Notes: generated by a model from the letters alone, not told the origin. A DNA stretch of 64,000 bases from Salinivirgaceae bacterium (GCA_017557785.1 JAFYYA010000084.1:1-64000), one strand, 5' to 3'; counted from the stretch's first letter, positions 51,008-60,225 are shown. Made by a program: numbers and translations.

Positions 51008-52105
51008 ATGAAAATTGCTGAAATAACCGATTTTATCGAGAGTGTGGCGCCGCTGGCCATGCAGGAATCGTACGACAATGCCGGGCTGATTGTGGGCGAC
51101 CGCAACGCCGAAGCCACAGGCGCACTCATCTGTCTCGACGTGACCGAAGAAGTTGTCGACGAAGCCATCAGTCTGGGTTTCAATTTGATAATCGCGCACC
51201 ATCCGTTTGTTTTCGGTGGACTGAAAAAGTTCAGCGGCAACAGTGAAGTCGAGCGCACGCTTGTCAAGGCAATTAAAAACGATGTGGCCGTCTATGCCGC
51301 GCACACCAATCTCGACAATATGCTTGTGAACGGTGTCAATAGTCGGATTGCCAGCAAGTTAGGACTGACAGACACACGCATTCTCAGCCCAATGGGCGGC
51401 AATCTGCGCAAGATTGTGGTTTTTGTGCCGACAGCCGATGCCGAAGTAGTTCGCAATGCCATGTTCGAAGCCGGCGCAGGCAGCATCGGAAACTACAGCC
51501 ACTGCAGTTATAATCTTGAAGGTCAGGGCACATTCAAGGCCGAAGAAGGCTGCAATCCTTACGTAGGCGAAATAGGAAAGACTCATTTTGAGCCCGAGAC
51601 ACGGATTGAAACCATTGCACCCAAACATCTGGTTTCCAAAGTGGTGAACGCTATGCTGAGCGTCCATCCATACGAAGAGCCGGCATTCGATGTCTATCCG
51701 CTCGACAACAGTTTTGCGATGGCCGGAAGCGGCATAATCGGCTCGCTGCCACAACCCGAAAACGCTGCGGATTTTCTGCAAAGGGTGAAAAAGATTTTCG
51801 GCTGCGGCTGTATCCGTCACACCCGTCTGCCCGAATCGCCGATAAGTAAGGTAGCAGTGTGCGGCGGCGCGGGCAGTTTCCTGATTGGCGACGCCATGAG
51901 CGCCGGTGCCGACATTCTGCTCACCGCCGATATCAAATACCATCAGTTTTTTGATGCCCGCTATCCGTTTGTTTTAGCCGACATCGGGCATTATGAAAGC
52001 GAGCAGTTCACAAAAGAACTTTTTTATGAATTAGTTACTGGAAAATTTTCTACTTTTGCAGTCCGATTGACGAAGGTAAATACAAATCCGATAAAATACG
52101 TATAA
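51008..52105 (+). CDS. Nif3-like dinuclear metal-centre protein with inserted PII-like domain
   Basis: The protein has 365 residues. Conserved metal ligands are H64 and H65 (IIAHHPFVFGG), H99 and D103 (HTNLD), and H328/E332 (GHYESEQ). A middle insertion of about 100 residues (VVFVPTADAEVVRNAM to VHPYEEPAFDVYP) matches the YqfO/CutA1-like domain of long family members. The fold is hexameric in known structures; the reaction is not established. I used the ATG at 51008; the earlier ATG at 50945 lies before the hairpin. The zinc-ribbon gene starts 3 nt downstream. Confidence 0.88.
   Translation: MKIAEITDFIESVAPLAMQESYDNAGLIVGDRNAEATGALICLDVTEEVVDEAISLGFNLIIAHHPFVFGGLKKFSGNSEVERTLVKAIKNDVAVYAAHTNLDNMLVNGVNSRIASKLGLTDTRILSPMGGNLRKIVVFVPTADAEVVRNAMFEAGAGSIGNYSHCSYNLEGQGTFKAEEGCNPYVGEIGKTHFEPETRIETIAPKHLVSKVVNAMLSVHPYEEPAFDVYPLDNSFAMAGSGIIGSLPQPENAADFLQRVKKIFGCGCIRHTRLPESPISKVAVCGGAGSFLIGDAMSAGADILLTADIKYHQFFDARYPFVLADIGHYESEQFTKELFYELVTGKFSTFAVRLTKVNTNPIKYV
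52051..52058 (+). promoter_or_regulatory. Possible internal promoter box before the zinc-ribbon gene
   Basis: TACTTTTG matches TAnnTTTG inside the 3' end of the nif3-like gene, 50 nt before the next start codon. It could give separate expression of the downstream gene. Confidence 0.35.
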
Positions 52106-52108
52106 CGC

Positions 52109-52861
52109 ATGGATGACAAAAATCAAAAGGTGGATGTTCCAATGGAACAAAAACTGAAGAATCTGTACGATTTGCAGCAGATTCAGACAGAAATCAACAA
52201 AATCAAGAGTTTGCGCGGTGAACTTCCGCTCGAAGTTCAGGACCTTGAAGATGAGTTGGCAGGTTTACAGACCCGTATCGCCAACCTGAAGACTGAAGTT
52301 AAGGAAAACGAGCAGAAAATCGTGAGCGAAAAACACAAAATCGCTCAGTGCCAAGAAGATATAAAGAAATACCAATCGCAGCAGGACAATGTCCGCAACA
52401 ACCGCGAATACGATTCGCTGTCGAAGGAAATTGAGTTCCAAAATCTTGAAATCGAACTGAGCGAGAAGCATATTCGCGAGTACACCGCCGAAGTTGAGCA
52501 CAAGAAAGAGATTATCGAGAAATCGGAAACGACATACGAAGAGCGCAATGGCGACCTGCAGCAGAAACGCAGCGAGTTGGACAGCATTGTGTCGGAAACT
52601 CAGAAGAAGGAAGATGAGTTGAATGCGAAAAAAGCAGAAATTGAGAAACTTATCGATGAGCGCTATCTGACCGCCTTCAACCGCATCAGTTCGAACGTGC
52701 GCAATGGTCTGGCAGTGGTTACCGTACAGCGTGATGCTTGCGGTGGCTGCTTCAACAAGATTCCGCCACAGCGCCAGGTTGATATCCGCTCACGCAAACG
52801 CATCATTGTTTGCGAGTACTGCGGCCGTATTCTGGTTGACTCAGGTCTTGCCGAACTTTGA
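52109..52861 (+). CDS. Coiled-coil protein with C4-type zinc ribbon (COG1579)
   Basis: The protein has 250 residues. Residues about 15-200 form a long coiled coil (KNLYDLQQIQTEINKIKSL, ENEQKIVSEKHKIAQCQEDI). The C-terminal zinc ribbon has four Cys: C211, C214, C235 and C238 (CGGC and CEYC). Family members fold as a helical hairpin with the zinc ribbon at the end; a nucleic-acid role is suspected. It follows the nif3-like gene by 3 nt, a frequent pairing. Confidence 0.88.
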   Translation: MDDKNQKVDVPMEQKLKNLYDLQQIQTEINKIKSLRGELPLEVQDLEDELAGLQTRIANLKTEVKENEQKIVSEKHKIAQCQEDIKKYQSQQDNVRNNREYDSLSKEIEFQNLEIELSEKHIREYTAEVEHKKEIIEKSETTYEERNGDLQQKRSELDSIVSETQKKEDELNAKKAEIEKLIDERYLTAFNRISSNVRNGLAVVTVQRDACGGCFNKIPPQRQVDIRSRKRIIVCEYCGRILVDSGLAEL

Positions 52862-52883
52862 TTGTAAATTATTCAGTATAAGC

Positions 52884-52916
52884 AAAAAGGATTGTCGGGA
52901 ACGGCAATCCTTTTTT
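52884..52916 (+). terminator. Terminator after the zinc-ribbon gene (bidirectional)
   Basis: AAAAAGGATTG (52884-52894) pairs with CAATCCTTTTT (52905-52915) around a 10-nt loop. A/T runs on both sides let it serve the converging TPR gene too. Confidence 0.85.
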
Positions 52917-52939
52917 GTTGGGTGGACTGCCATGGCAAT

Positions 52940-54361
52940 TCATTCCATCTCTCTCTTAGCCTTTTGGTGAATGCTTTCGCTGTAGATGGGCGAATCGGTT
53001 TTCCGGCAAATTTTGAAATATTCGTTGGCTTTCGTCTTGTCGCCTTCCGATTTGTAAATCAAGCCGATGTAATATGCAGCGTAGCAAGGGTAGTAAAGTG
53101 TTTTCTCAAGATTGCGGTCGATGGCGGCTTCGTAGAACCGTTTGGCATTTGCCCAATCGCCGGTTTTGTGGCAGACGCGCCCCATGCGGTAGGCATACTC
53201 GTTGGCTTGAATGGGGGTGAACCGCGATTTATGCTGCCCGGCGGCTTCGAGAATCGATTTGCAACGTTGATAGTCTGCCGCATCGAAGGATAGTCGAGCA
53301 CGCAAGAGCAGCGTGTCCCAGTAGCGATACATGGCACACTCATATTTTGCCTGTGCATCGGACGGCGTTATGGCAGATGACTGCATAACCTTCTGACACA
53401 ATGATTCGTACGCGGTAGTATCGCCTTTCGGAAACTTGTGCCAAGCCAGTTTGAATTTGGCGTAGAGCACATCCGATAGGTTGTTTTGGTTGCTGATGAA
53501 CTGACTGAGAAATAATTCGCACGAGTCGTTGCCTACATTGAGCATGGTGTTGCCAATCAGTAAGTTGATTGAGTTGAACTGTTTGTTGTAGCCACGTTGG
53601 CAGGCCGAAGAGAGAATCTTTAGAGCCCGGGGTGTGCTATCGTTGGCGATAAGATGTTTGGCAGCCGTGTAGGCCGCAATCGGACTGCTGACGGGCCATT
53701 CCCGGCCAAAACTCTGCATAAGTTTCAAACCGGATGAGTTGTTGTTGCTAATCAGCGGATATAGCAGCAGCGACGCTACTTTCAACTCGTTTTTGAACGG
53801 ATCGGGCACTTCGGGGTTATGTGTAAGACTCTCAACTATTTTGCAATAGCGTTCAGTGCGCTTGTTTTCGGTCAGGTTATCGGCAAACAGCGGTGCCACA
53901 TTTTGCACTTGGCCATCGTAGATCAACTCAATCAGTTCGAACCGTTGCCGCCGCCAGTCGTCGGGCGGCAGACTTGCAACCGCTTGCCGGGCTTGAGTAT
54001 AGGCTGTGTAAGACGACAGATATGAGCCGTTCACAAAGCAAGCGTAGCATTTCATTAGGTAGATGTCGCTCAGACATTGCTGATAGTCGGCTGAGTTGGC
54101 TTGATGGTGACGGGCGGTTTTCAAAAGTTCGGCAAGTGCGTCGGGTTGCGGTTTCCCGAGTTCCGACAGTTGCTCAACAAACAACGTGTAGGCCGACAGC
54201 CAGGCGGTTTGGTAACCTTCGGGCATTCGGAAAATCTGTTGGCGTGCGTCGTCGAATCTGAAATTGAGAATCAGATTCTGACAACTGTCGGTTTGTGGCA
54301 TGGCCATTATCGGCATTACCAACAAAACCGTCAATATCGAAATCTTTGTAAATCTTCGCAT
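52940..54361 (-). CDS. Exported TPR-repeat protein, unknown
   Basis: The protein has 473 residues with signal peptide ISILTVLLVMPIMAMPQ. It is rich in short paired helices. Clear TPR-like units are near the C terminus (EYAYRMGRVCHKTGDWANAK, AAYYIGLIYKSEGDKTKANE); weaker ones lie in the middle. It is likely periplasmic or outer-membrane lipid-facing and mediates protein contacts. No partner is evident: the GGGtGRT gene is upstream on the same strand but separated by a terminator. Confidence 0.75.
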   Translation of the reverse strand: MRRFTKISILTVLLVMPIMAMPQTDSCQNLILNFRFDDARQQIFRMPEGYQTAWLSAYTLFVEQLSELGKPQPDALAELLKTARHHQANSADYQQCLSDIYLMKCYACFVNGSYLSSYTAYTQARQAVASLPPDDWRRQRFELIELIYDGQVQNVAPLFADNLTENKRTERYCKIVESLTHNPEVPDPFKNELKVASLLLYPLISNNNSSGLKLMQSFGREWPVSSPIAAYTAAKHLIANDSTPRALKILSSACQRGYNKQFNSINLLIGNTMLNVGNDSCELFLSQFISNQNNLSDVLYAKFKLAWHKFPKGDTTAYESLCQKVMQSSAITPSDAQAKYECAMYRYWDTLLLRARLSFDAADYQRCKSILEAAGQHKSRFTPIQANEYAYRMGRVCHKTGDWANAKRFYEAAIDRNLEKTLYYPCYAAYYIGLIYKSEGDKTKANEYFKICRKTDSPIYSESIHQKAKREME

Positions 54362-54429
54362 TGCACGCGCGCTTTTTCGGCGGTGAATTTACGCTATCTT
54401 TTTTACATTTTCATCTTCACTCATGTTCC

Positions 54430-54466
54430 ACAAAAAAAGCCCCGACGGAAAAACCATCGGGGCTTT
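54430..54466 (-). terminator. Terminator of the GGGtGRT gene
   Basis: AAAGCCCCGA (54436-54445) pairs with TCGGGGCTTT (54457-54466). On the minus strand the stem is followed by a T run. Confidence 0.88.
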
Positions 54467-54487
54467 CTCTATGAAAAACTTACTGAA

Positions 54488-55501
54488 TTACTTGTTCAGT
54501 GCGGTAGCAACGTCAACTGCCACAGCAACGGTAGCACCAACCATCGGGTTGTTGCCGATGCCAAGGAAGCCCATCATCTCAACGTGAGCCGGAACTGAAG
54601 ATGAACCAGCGAATTGAGCGTCAGAGTGCATACGGCCCATGGTGTCGGTCATACCGTAAGATGCCGGACCTGCAGCCATGTTGTCGGGGTGCAGAGTACG
54701 GCCGGTACCACCACCCGATGCTACTGAGAAATACTTCTTGCCACGCTCGGTGCACTCTTTCTTGTAAGTGCCTGCAACCGGGTGTTGGAAGCGGGTCGGG
54801 TTGGTAGAGTTGCCGGTGATTGACACGTCAACGCCCTCTTTCCACATAATGGCCACGCCTTCGCGAACGTCGTTGGCGCCGTAGCAGCGTACTTTTGCGC
54901 GCTCGCCGTCAGAGTATTTGATTTCCTCAACCACTTTCAGTTCGCCTGTAAAGTAGTCGAAATCAGTGTGAACGTATGTAAAGCCATTGATACGCGAAAT
55001 GATTTTGGCAGCGTCCTTGCCCAGACCGTTCAGAATGCAGCGAAGCGGTTCTTTGCGCACCTTGTCGGCCTTAGCGGCGATTTTGATAGCGCCCTCAGCG
55101 GCTGCGAATGACTCGTGGCCTGCCAGGAAGGCGAAGCATTTGGTCTCCTCGCGAAGCAGACGGGCAGCCAGGTTGCCGTGTCCCAGACCAACCTTGCGGT
55201 CGTCGGCTACAGAGCCGGGGATGCAGAACGACTGCAGACCGATGCCGATAGCCTCAGCGGCGTCAGCGGCGTTTTTGCAGCCCTTCTTCAGAGCGATGGC
55301 GGCGCCTACAACGTAAGCCCATTTAGCGTTCTCGAAGCAGATAGGCTGTGTGTCCTCGCAGGTTTTGTACGGGTCCAAACCATAAGATTCGCAGATTTGG
55401 TTAGCCTCTTCAATACTTTTGATGCCGTTAGCGTTCAAAGCAGCAAGAATCTGCTTGATGCGACGGTCCTGACTTTCGAATTTTACTTCTCTAATTGCCA
55501 T
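54488..55501 (-). CDS. GGGtGRT protein
   Basis: The protein has 337 residues. It carries the name-giving motif in VASGGGTGRTLHPDNMAAG and conserved blocks NGIKSIEEANQICESYGLDP, QSFCIPGSVADDRKVGLGHG and CILNGLGKDAAKIISRINGF. The family has no proven biochemical role. It is 12 nt downstream of a NifU-like scaffold, a recurrent pairing, so a function in Fe-S biogenesis or sulfur handling is inferred. Conserved Cys residues (IC, TC, FC) might bind a cluster. Confidence 0.92.
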   Translation of the reverse strand: MAIREVKFESQDRRIKQILAALNANGIKSIEEANQICESYGLDPYKTCEDTQPICFENAKWAYVVGAAIALKKGCKNAADAAEAIGIGLQSFCIPGSVADDRKVGLGHGNLAARLLREETKCFAFLAGHESFAAAEGAIKIAAKADKVRKEPLRCILNGLGKDAAKIISRINGFTYVHTDFDYFTGELKVVEEIKYSDGERAKVRCYGANDVREGVAIMWKEGVDVSITGNSTNPTRFQHPVAGTYKKECTERGKKYFSVASGGGTGRTLHPDNMAAGPASYGMTDTMGRMHSDAQFAGSSSVPAHVEMMGFLGIGNNPMVGATVAVAVDVATALNK

Positions 55502-55513
55502 ATCTGTGTCCTC

Positions 55514-56206
55514 CTATTCTTTACGTGGGTCAATTTCTTTAACAGCCTCTTCGATGCGGCCATATTTGCCAGATGCTTTCTGAAGAGCCTCGTTGGCGTC
55601 CATTCCGCCCTTAATCATATCCATCATACGGCCAAGATTTACGAATCGGTAGCCGATAATCTCGTTGTTCTTGTCCAAGCCGATTTTGGTGATGTAGCCC
55701 TCGGCCATCTCAAGGTAACGTGGACCTTTGACTGATGTGCCATAGAGTGTGCCGGTGATGCCGCGCAGACCTTTGCCAAGGTCCTCAAGGCCGGCGCCGA
55801 TGGTCAAGCCACCCTCTGAGAAGGCGCTCTGTGTACGGCCGTAAACAATCTGCAGGAACAACTCGCGCATTGCGGTGTTGATGGCGTCGCAAACCAGGTC
55901 GGTGTTGAGAGCCTCGAGAATGGTCTTGCCCGGAAGAATCTCAGCAGCCATGGCAGCCGAGTGAGTCATACCGGTGCAGCCGATAGTCTCGACAAGAGCC
56001 TCTTGAATGACACCTTCTTTGACGTTCAATGAAAGTTTGCAGGCACCCTGTTGCGGTGCGCACCAGCCGATACCGTGGGTGAAACCACTGATATCTTTGA
56101 TTTCTTTAGCCTTCACCCATTTGCCCTCTTCAGGAATCGGGGCGGGGCCATGGTTGGCGCCTTGTGCTACGCAAACCATACCTTGTACTTCGTGTGTAAA
56201 GTTCAT
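55514..56206 (-). CDS. NifU-like iron-sulfur cluster scaffold protein, GGGtGRT-associated
   Basis: The protein has 230 residues. It resembles the N-terminal NifU/IscU domain: GWCAPQQGACKLSL (two Cys), ETIGCTGMTHSAAMAAEILPG (the GC-x-xxxxSA motif), then ARELF equivalent MRELFLQIVYGRTQS. The spacing differs from standard IscU, and it is longer, with a C-terminal helical part ending EIDPRKE. It shares a transcript with the GGGtGRT gene and has a good promoter box upstream. It probably assembles or carries clusters for a dedicated target. Confidence 0.85.
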   Translation of the reverse strand: MNFTHEVQGMVCVAQGANHGPAPIPEEGKWVKAKEIKDISGFTHGIGWCAPQQGACKLSLNVKEGVIQEALVETIGCTGMTHSAAMAAEILPGKTILEALNTDLVCDAINTAMRELFLQIVYGRTQSAFSEGGLTIGAGLEDLGKGLRGITGTLYGTSVKGPRYLEMAEGYITKIGLDKNNEIIGYRFVNLGRMMDMIKGGMDANEALQKASGKYGRIEEAVKEIDPRKE

Positions 56207-56259
56207 ATTACTAATATGTTAAAATTTATAACCGTAGTGTTTTGCCACTAACCAAGCCG

Positions 56260-56267
56260 CAAATATA
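56260..56267 (-). promoter_or_regulatory. -7 promoter box of the NifU-like/GGGtGRT operon
   Basis: On the minus strand TATATTTG matches TAnnTTTG. Upstream of it (56270-56310) lie GTTTGT/GTTTGC words like those before the DUF4199 promoter. Confidence 0.6.
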
Positions 56268-56341
56268 ACAAAAACGCAAACACAAACTGAAAACCTGAAA
56301 AACAAACTGATTTCAGAAAACCGATAAATTTCCAATGAAAA

Positions 56342-56887
56342 TCAGTAATTCGTCCATGTGTGAAACGGGCGGTTCAATGCAAGATTCAGATACCCGTCGG
56401 TCATATAGACATTTGGGCGGTCCGCAGTGCGAACATAGGTCCAGACATTGCCCAGTTGCGGGTCGAAACCAACTTTGCCGCAATAGAAATCGGCCATAAT
56501 GCGGTGTTTGCTTCTGACAACCACATGAGTGCTGCTGTCGGCGCTTACGCCGTAACGTGGCCAAGCCTGCTCGCTGTTGCTCATCTGCCTAACGATTTCT
56601 GTTCCCGACAGGCATGCCAGCAGTTCATCAACTTGTTGGCTGTTGGTCGCCAGATTTCCCATCGGCAGCACCACAACCCAAGAGTCGGGTGTGCGGTTGA
56701 GATTAAGCACTGTGTCGTTATTGGGCCATTCAATGGTTATCGATTCAACCCGTGAAGTGTCTGTTGCCACCACAAAACGGCCGAATGAGCGGTCGGCGCG
56801 GCGGTTGCTGACGGCAATGGCCACACAGGCACCCACAAGCACGGTGAGAGCAACGGCTACAATCGGCAGGCGGTGGTTAGTCAACAT
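56342..56887 (-). CDS. DUF4340 domain-containing protein
   Basis: The protein has 181 residues: an N-terminal helix (LPIVAVALTVLVGACVAIAV), then a periplasmic domain with FVVATDTSRVESITIEW, SWVVVLPMGNLATNSQQVD and HTWTNY at the end. DUF4340 proteins commonly follow GldG-type proteins, as here. The start at 56887 overlaps the gldG stop by 11 nt, so it is translationally coupled; an ATG at 56947 would give a longer, less likely overlap. Short for the family. Confidence 0.78.
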   Translation of the reverse strand: MLTNHRLPIVAVALTVLVGACVAIAVSNRRADRSFGRFVVATDTSRVESITIEWPNNDTVLNLNRTPDSWVVVLPMGNLATNSQQVDELLACLSGTEIVRQMSNSEQAWPRYGVSADSSTHVVVRSKHRIMADFYCGKVGFDPQLGNVWTYVRTADRPNVYMTDGYLNLALNRPFHTWTNY

Positions 56888-58394
56888 AGCCTTCTTCCAT
56901 TCGTTTGATTCGCAAATTGCGCTGCTGCTGCTGACGGATGATACCAATCAGAATAACTAAAACAATGGGCAACAGCACGTTGAGCCATTTTACAAAACTC
57001 CGCATTCCGTCGTCGAGTTGGTCGATTGGGCGCGATGTGATGCCCTTGGTTCGCAAGTCGACAAGGCCGGTGTCGTCCGATAGATAATCAACCGTGTTGA
57101 CAAACAGGCTGATGTTGTCGGCCGACTGTTGGTGCGGTTGGCGCGGGTCGCCGTTGAGTATGAAATCGGCATCGCCAAGCACTGCCAGTTTTGAACCGGG
57201 TACGCCGCCAATCTCGCCTTCAAGCACGCCGCCAAGCGGAATTTCGGCCAACGGAAAATCGCGCATTGTCCATTGCCGCTGAACATCGATATTGGTTGGC
57301 ACATTGAGTGTTGCCGACCTGTCGGAACTGAAAAGCAGAGTTGTGAATGTGGCCGTCGAGTCGCCGGTATAGACCACAGGGCTTGCAAACTGCAGCTGCA
57401 CCTGCTCGAGCCCGTTGGTGATGGCGTGGCTAGCAAAATTGACCACAAACGGAATGTATGGAAATTTCTGCTGAACGTTGACACGATACATCCCTTGTTG
57501 CTGTTGCACGTTGACGTTTGCGCAACTGTTGTCGATGACCATCTTGCTGTCTGCTCGCACATTTTTGGTGGCCAGCCACTGCTCAAGACCAGTGTTCAAC
57601 TCATCGGCAAACAGACGGTCGAGACTAGCGCTGATACGCTCGATGCAGACGAGAACCCGCCCGCCGCGCGCCATAAAGCGGTCGATGGCGGCAAAGGTTG
57701 GCGCAGTAATTGAGTCAGTAGGCGCGATGATGGCCAGTGTGGTTATGCTGTCGAGCACGTTGGCCGAACGTTCAATGCTGACGGGTTTCATGTCGTAGAT
57801 GACAGACATCTCGGCCAGCACCTGCTGCATTTCCTGCGGTGATGGCTCACCGTGCCCCTGCAGAAATCCTACTACCGGCCGCTGTCCGGCCTGCATCTTG
57901 CGAATGGCTGACGACAGCGCATATTCAACCGGCATCGACGGCTGCACAAACGGAATCACTTCCTTCTGCCCGCCTTTCTCGATGACCGCACCCAGAAACG
58001 CGCGCTGCTGCGTCATTTGGTCCTTATCGCGGACGTTTATCATCACCGGGTAGAGCCCTTCGCTGACGGCCCGGTTTTCAAGTTCGTCGGATGCCGACGG
58101 GTTGACAAACTCAAACTCGAACTGCCCGTGCGACGCGTTCCGGTACTCGGTGAGCAAATCTCTGAAATCGTGTTTGGCGCGGGCCACATCGGCAGGCAAG
58201 TCGTCTGAGAAATAGGCAGTTACCGTAACCGTCTCATCGAGATTCGCAAGAATATCCTTTGTGGCGCGGCTCAAAGTGTAGCGGTTGTCGCCTGTCAGGT
58301 CGATGCGGAAAAAGAACTTATCGGAAATGATATTGACAGCCACCAACGCCGCCAACACCATAGCAACATATATTTTTATGTCTTTATTCTTCAT
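56877..58394 (-). CDS. gldG: GldG-like ABC transporter auxiliary/substrate-domain protein
   Basis: The protein has 505 residues: N-terminal helix (VAMVLAALVAVNIISDKFF), a periplasmic part starting RIDLTGDNRYTLSRATKDIL (family signature), PVVGFLQGHGEPSPQEMQQV, FIARGGRVLV-like FMARGGRVLVCI, and a C-terminal helix (WLNVLLPIVLVILIGII). Gld proteins A, F and G form an ABC system required for gliding in flavobacteria; related systems occur in non-gliding Bacteroidales with unknown cargo. Two nt downstream of gldF. Confidence 0.85.
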   Translation of the reverse strand: MKNKDIKIYVAMVLAALVAVNIISDKFFFRIDLTGDNRYTLSRATKDILANLDETVTVTAYFSDDLPADVARAKHDFRDLLTEYRNASHGQFEFEFVNPSASDELENRAVSEGLYPVMINVRDKDQMTQQRAFLGAVIEKGGQKEVIPFVQPSMPVEYALSSAIRKMQAGQRPVVGFLQGHGEPSPQEMQQVLAEMSVIYDMKPVSIERSANVLDSITTLAIIAPTDSITAPTFAAIDRFMARGGRVLVCIERISASLDRLFADELNTGLEQWLATKNVRADSKMVIDNSCANVNVQQQQGMYRVNVQQKFPYIPFVVNFASHAITNGLEQVQLQFASPVVYTGDSTATFTTLLFSSDRSATLNVPTNIDVQRQWTMRDFPLAEIPLGGVLEGEIGGVPGSKLAVLGDADFILNGDPRQPHQQSADNISLFVNTVDYLSDDTGLVDLRTKGITSRPIDQLDDGMRSFVKWLNVLLPIVLVILIGIIRQQQQRNLRIKRMEEGYVD

Positions 58395-58396
58395 AA

Positions 58397-59140
58397 TCAG
58401 GCGGTTTTTGATTCCAAAGTTTTTTCGGCGGCAAACAGTCCGGCAAAGGTCACCGATGCGAAGTAGACAATGTCTTTCGAGTCGATTACGCCGCGAGCGA
58501 TGCTGTCGAAATGTGAGTTCATGTCAAAGCAGATAGCCACTTGCCCCCCAATGCCGCCAAACTGATGCCCAACAATTCCAAACCCAATGTGGAAAAGCAG
58601 CCCGATGGCCAGCGAAATCAGAAAACTGACAATTGGATTGCCACTTATCGAACTAGCAAACAGGCCGATACCTGCATATGCGCTGCTCATCAGCAGAAGT
58701 CCGAAATATCCGCACAAGACAGCCCCGTGGTCGATGTTGCCAAGGCAGGCCACTGTGGCGTAGTAGGGCAGCGTGAGTGCCAAAGCGATTGTTATCAGCA
58801 GCATGACTGACAGATACTTGCCTGCCACAATCTGCCAGTGCGTGACAGGCTTGGTGAGCAGCATCTCGATTGTGCCGCCGCGCATCTCGTCAGCGATGGT
58901 CCGCATGGTGAGTGCCGGAATCAGCAGAAACAGTGTTACATAGGCGGTTGAGAAAAACGCTTGAAGCGATGCCTGACCGTAGAAAAAGACATCGCTGCCA
59001 TAAATCCATGTGAAAATGCCGCTGAAACCCAGAAAAAGCACCAATAATATATAGGCCGAGAGCGAGTCGAAATGCGACCTTAGTTCGCGGCAGGCGATGG
59101 TCAGCGTTGGCGATGTTGTTTTGATTATCTTTTTAATCAT
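58397..59140 (-). CDS. gldF: GldF-like ABC-2 type permease
   Basis: The protein has 247 residues with six membrane helices. After a first helix (LSAYILLVLFLGFSGIFTWI) comes FFSTAYVTLFLLIPALTMRT, then the conserved EMRGGTIEMLLTKPVTHWQI block that contacts the ATPase in ABC-2 permeases. The length is normal. It lies between gldA (24 nt upstream) and gldG. Confidence 0.88.
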   Translation of the reverse strand: MIKKIIKTTSPTLTIACRELRSHFDSLSAYILLVLFLGFSGIFTWIYGSDVFFYGQASLQAFFSTAYVTLFLLIPALTMRTIADEMRGGTIEMLLTKPVTHWQIVAGKYLSVMLLITIALALTLPYYATVACLGNIDHGAVLCGYFGLLLMSSAYAGIGLFASSISGNPIVSFLISLAIGLLFHIGFGIVGHQFGGIGGQVAICFDMNSHFDSIARGVIDSKDIVYFASVTFAGLFAAEKTLESKTA

Positions 59141-59163
59141 TGGTAGTCAGATGATTATCGGTT

Positions 59164-60093
59164 CTATTGTTTTGTCAGTTCCCTGAAAATATCTTCAAGT
59201 TTTGTTTCAACCGGCGATAGTTCGGTGAGCACCCAGCCGTTCTCGACGCACGCACGGAAAACGGCGCGGCGGCTCGATTCGCCCGGACGGCTCTGCACTT
59301 CAAACGAGTCGGATTTATCGGCCACAGTGTCAACCAGTTCCACTGTGTCAATGCTTTGCAGCGTGCGCACCACATCGTTGCGGTCGGCGTCTTCAACCGT
59401 TATTCGCAGGCATTCGCAACCCGACGACGCTTTTCGCAGTTGGTCGGCAGTTCCGTCGGCCACAATGCGGCCCTTGTTGATAATTAGAATACGGTCGCAG
59501 GTGGCTTCCACTTCGGCCAGAATGTGCGAACTGAGAATAATCGTCTTCTCACGCCCGATTTTTCTAATGAGTTCGCGGATTTCGACAATCTGATTGGGGT
59601 CGAGTCCTGTAGTGGGCTCATCGAGAATGAACACCTGCGGATCGTGAATTAGAGCCTGTGCAAGCCCCACACGTTGCCGGTAGCCTTTCGACAGTTCGCT
59701 GATGCGCTTATGTTTTTCACCTTCGAGCCCGCACACATTCACCATCTCGAGAATGCGGTCGTTGATTTTGCTCGCGCGGATTCGTTGCAGTTGCGCCATA
59801 TACCGCAGATAGTCGATGACGTTCATATCGGTGTAAAGCGGGTTGTGCTCAGGCAGATAGCCGATCATCTGTTTGACCATTTCGGGGTTGTCTCTGACAC
59901 TGTAGCGGCCAATAGTGATGTCGCCGCCGGTGGGTGTCAGGAAGCCCGCGATGGCTTTCATGGTAGTGGTTTTGCCGGCACCGTTGGGACCCAGAAAACC
60001 GAGTATCTCGCCTGCCTTCACTTCGAACGACAAATTATCTACAGCCTTCTGCTGCCCGTAAAATTTTGTCAGGTTTTTTACAATTATGTCCAC
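59164..60093 (-). CDS. gldA: GldA-like ABC transporter ATP-binding protein
   Basis: The protein has 309 residues: Walker A GPNGAGKTT at 35-43, Q-loop region YLPEHNPLYTDM, signature LSKGYRQRVGLAQA, Walker B VFILDEPTTGLDPNQ and switch His in ILSSHILAEVE. A C-terminal regulatory domain of about 90 residues follows. It powers the GldF/GldG assembly. First gene of a four-gene operon with its own promoter box. Confidence 0.9.
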   Translation of the reverse strand: MDIIVKNLTKFYGQQKAVDNLSFEVKAGEILGFLGPNGAGKTTTMKAIAGFLTPTGGDITIGRYSVRDNPEMVKQMIGYLPEHNPLYTDMNVIDYLRYMAQLQRIRASKINDRILEMVNVCGLEGEKHKRISELSKGYRQRVGLAQALIHDPQVFILDEPTTGLDPNQIVEIRELIRKIGREKTIILSSHILAEVEATCDRILIINKGRIVADGTADQLRKASSGCECLRITVEDADRNDVVRTLQSIDTVELVDTVADKSDSFEVQSRPGESSRRAVFRACVENGWVLTELSPVETKLEDIFRELTKQ

Positions 60094-60117
60094 TCTTCAG
60101 CCGATTTTAAAACGCGT

Positions 60118-60125
60118 CAAATGTA
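60118..60125 (-). promoter_or_regulatory. -7 promoter box of the gldA operon
   Basis: On the minus strand TACATTTG, an exact TAnnTTTG match, 24 nt before the gldA start. Confidence 0.5.
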
Positions 60126-60171
60126 GGCATTGCCCATGTCCGATTGTGTTAACGTTGTGTTAAACACAAAT

Positions 60172-60204
60172 AAAAAAGCCGCTATGCGGTTGCATAGCGG
60201 CTTT
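60172..60204 (-). terminator. Terminator of pgk
   Basis: AAAGCCGCTATGC (60175-60187) pairs perfectly with 60192-60204, loop GGTT; the minus-strand 3' side is a run of T. Confidence 0.92.
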
Positions 60205-60225
60205 CGATTATTCGGATTTTAAATC

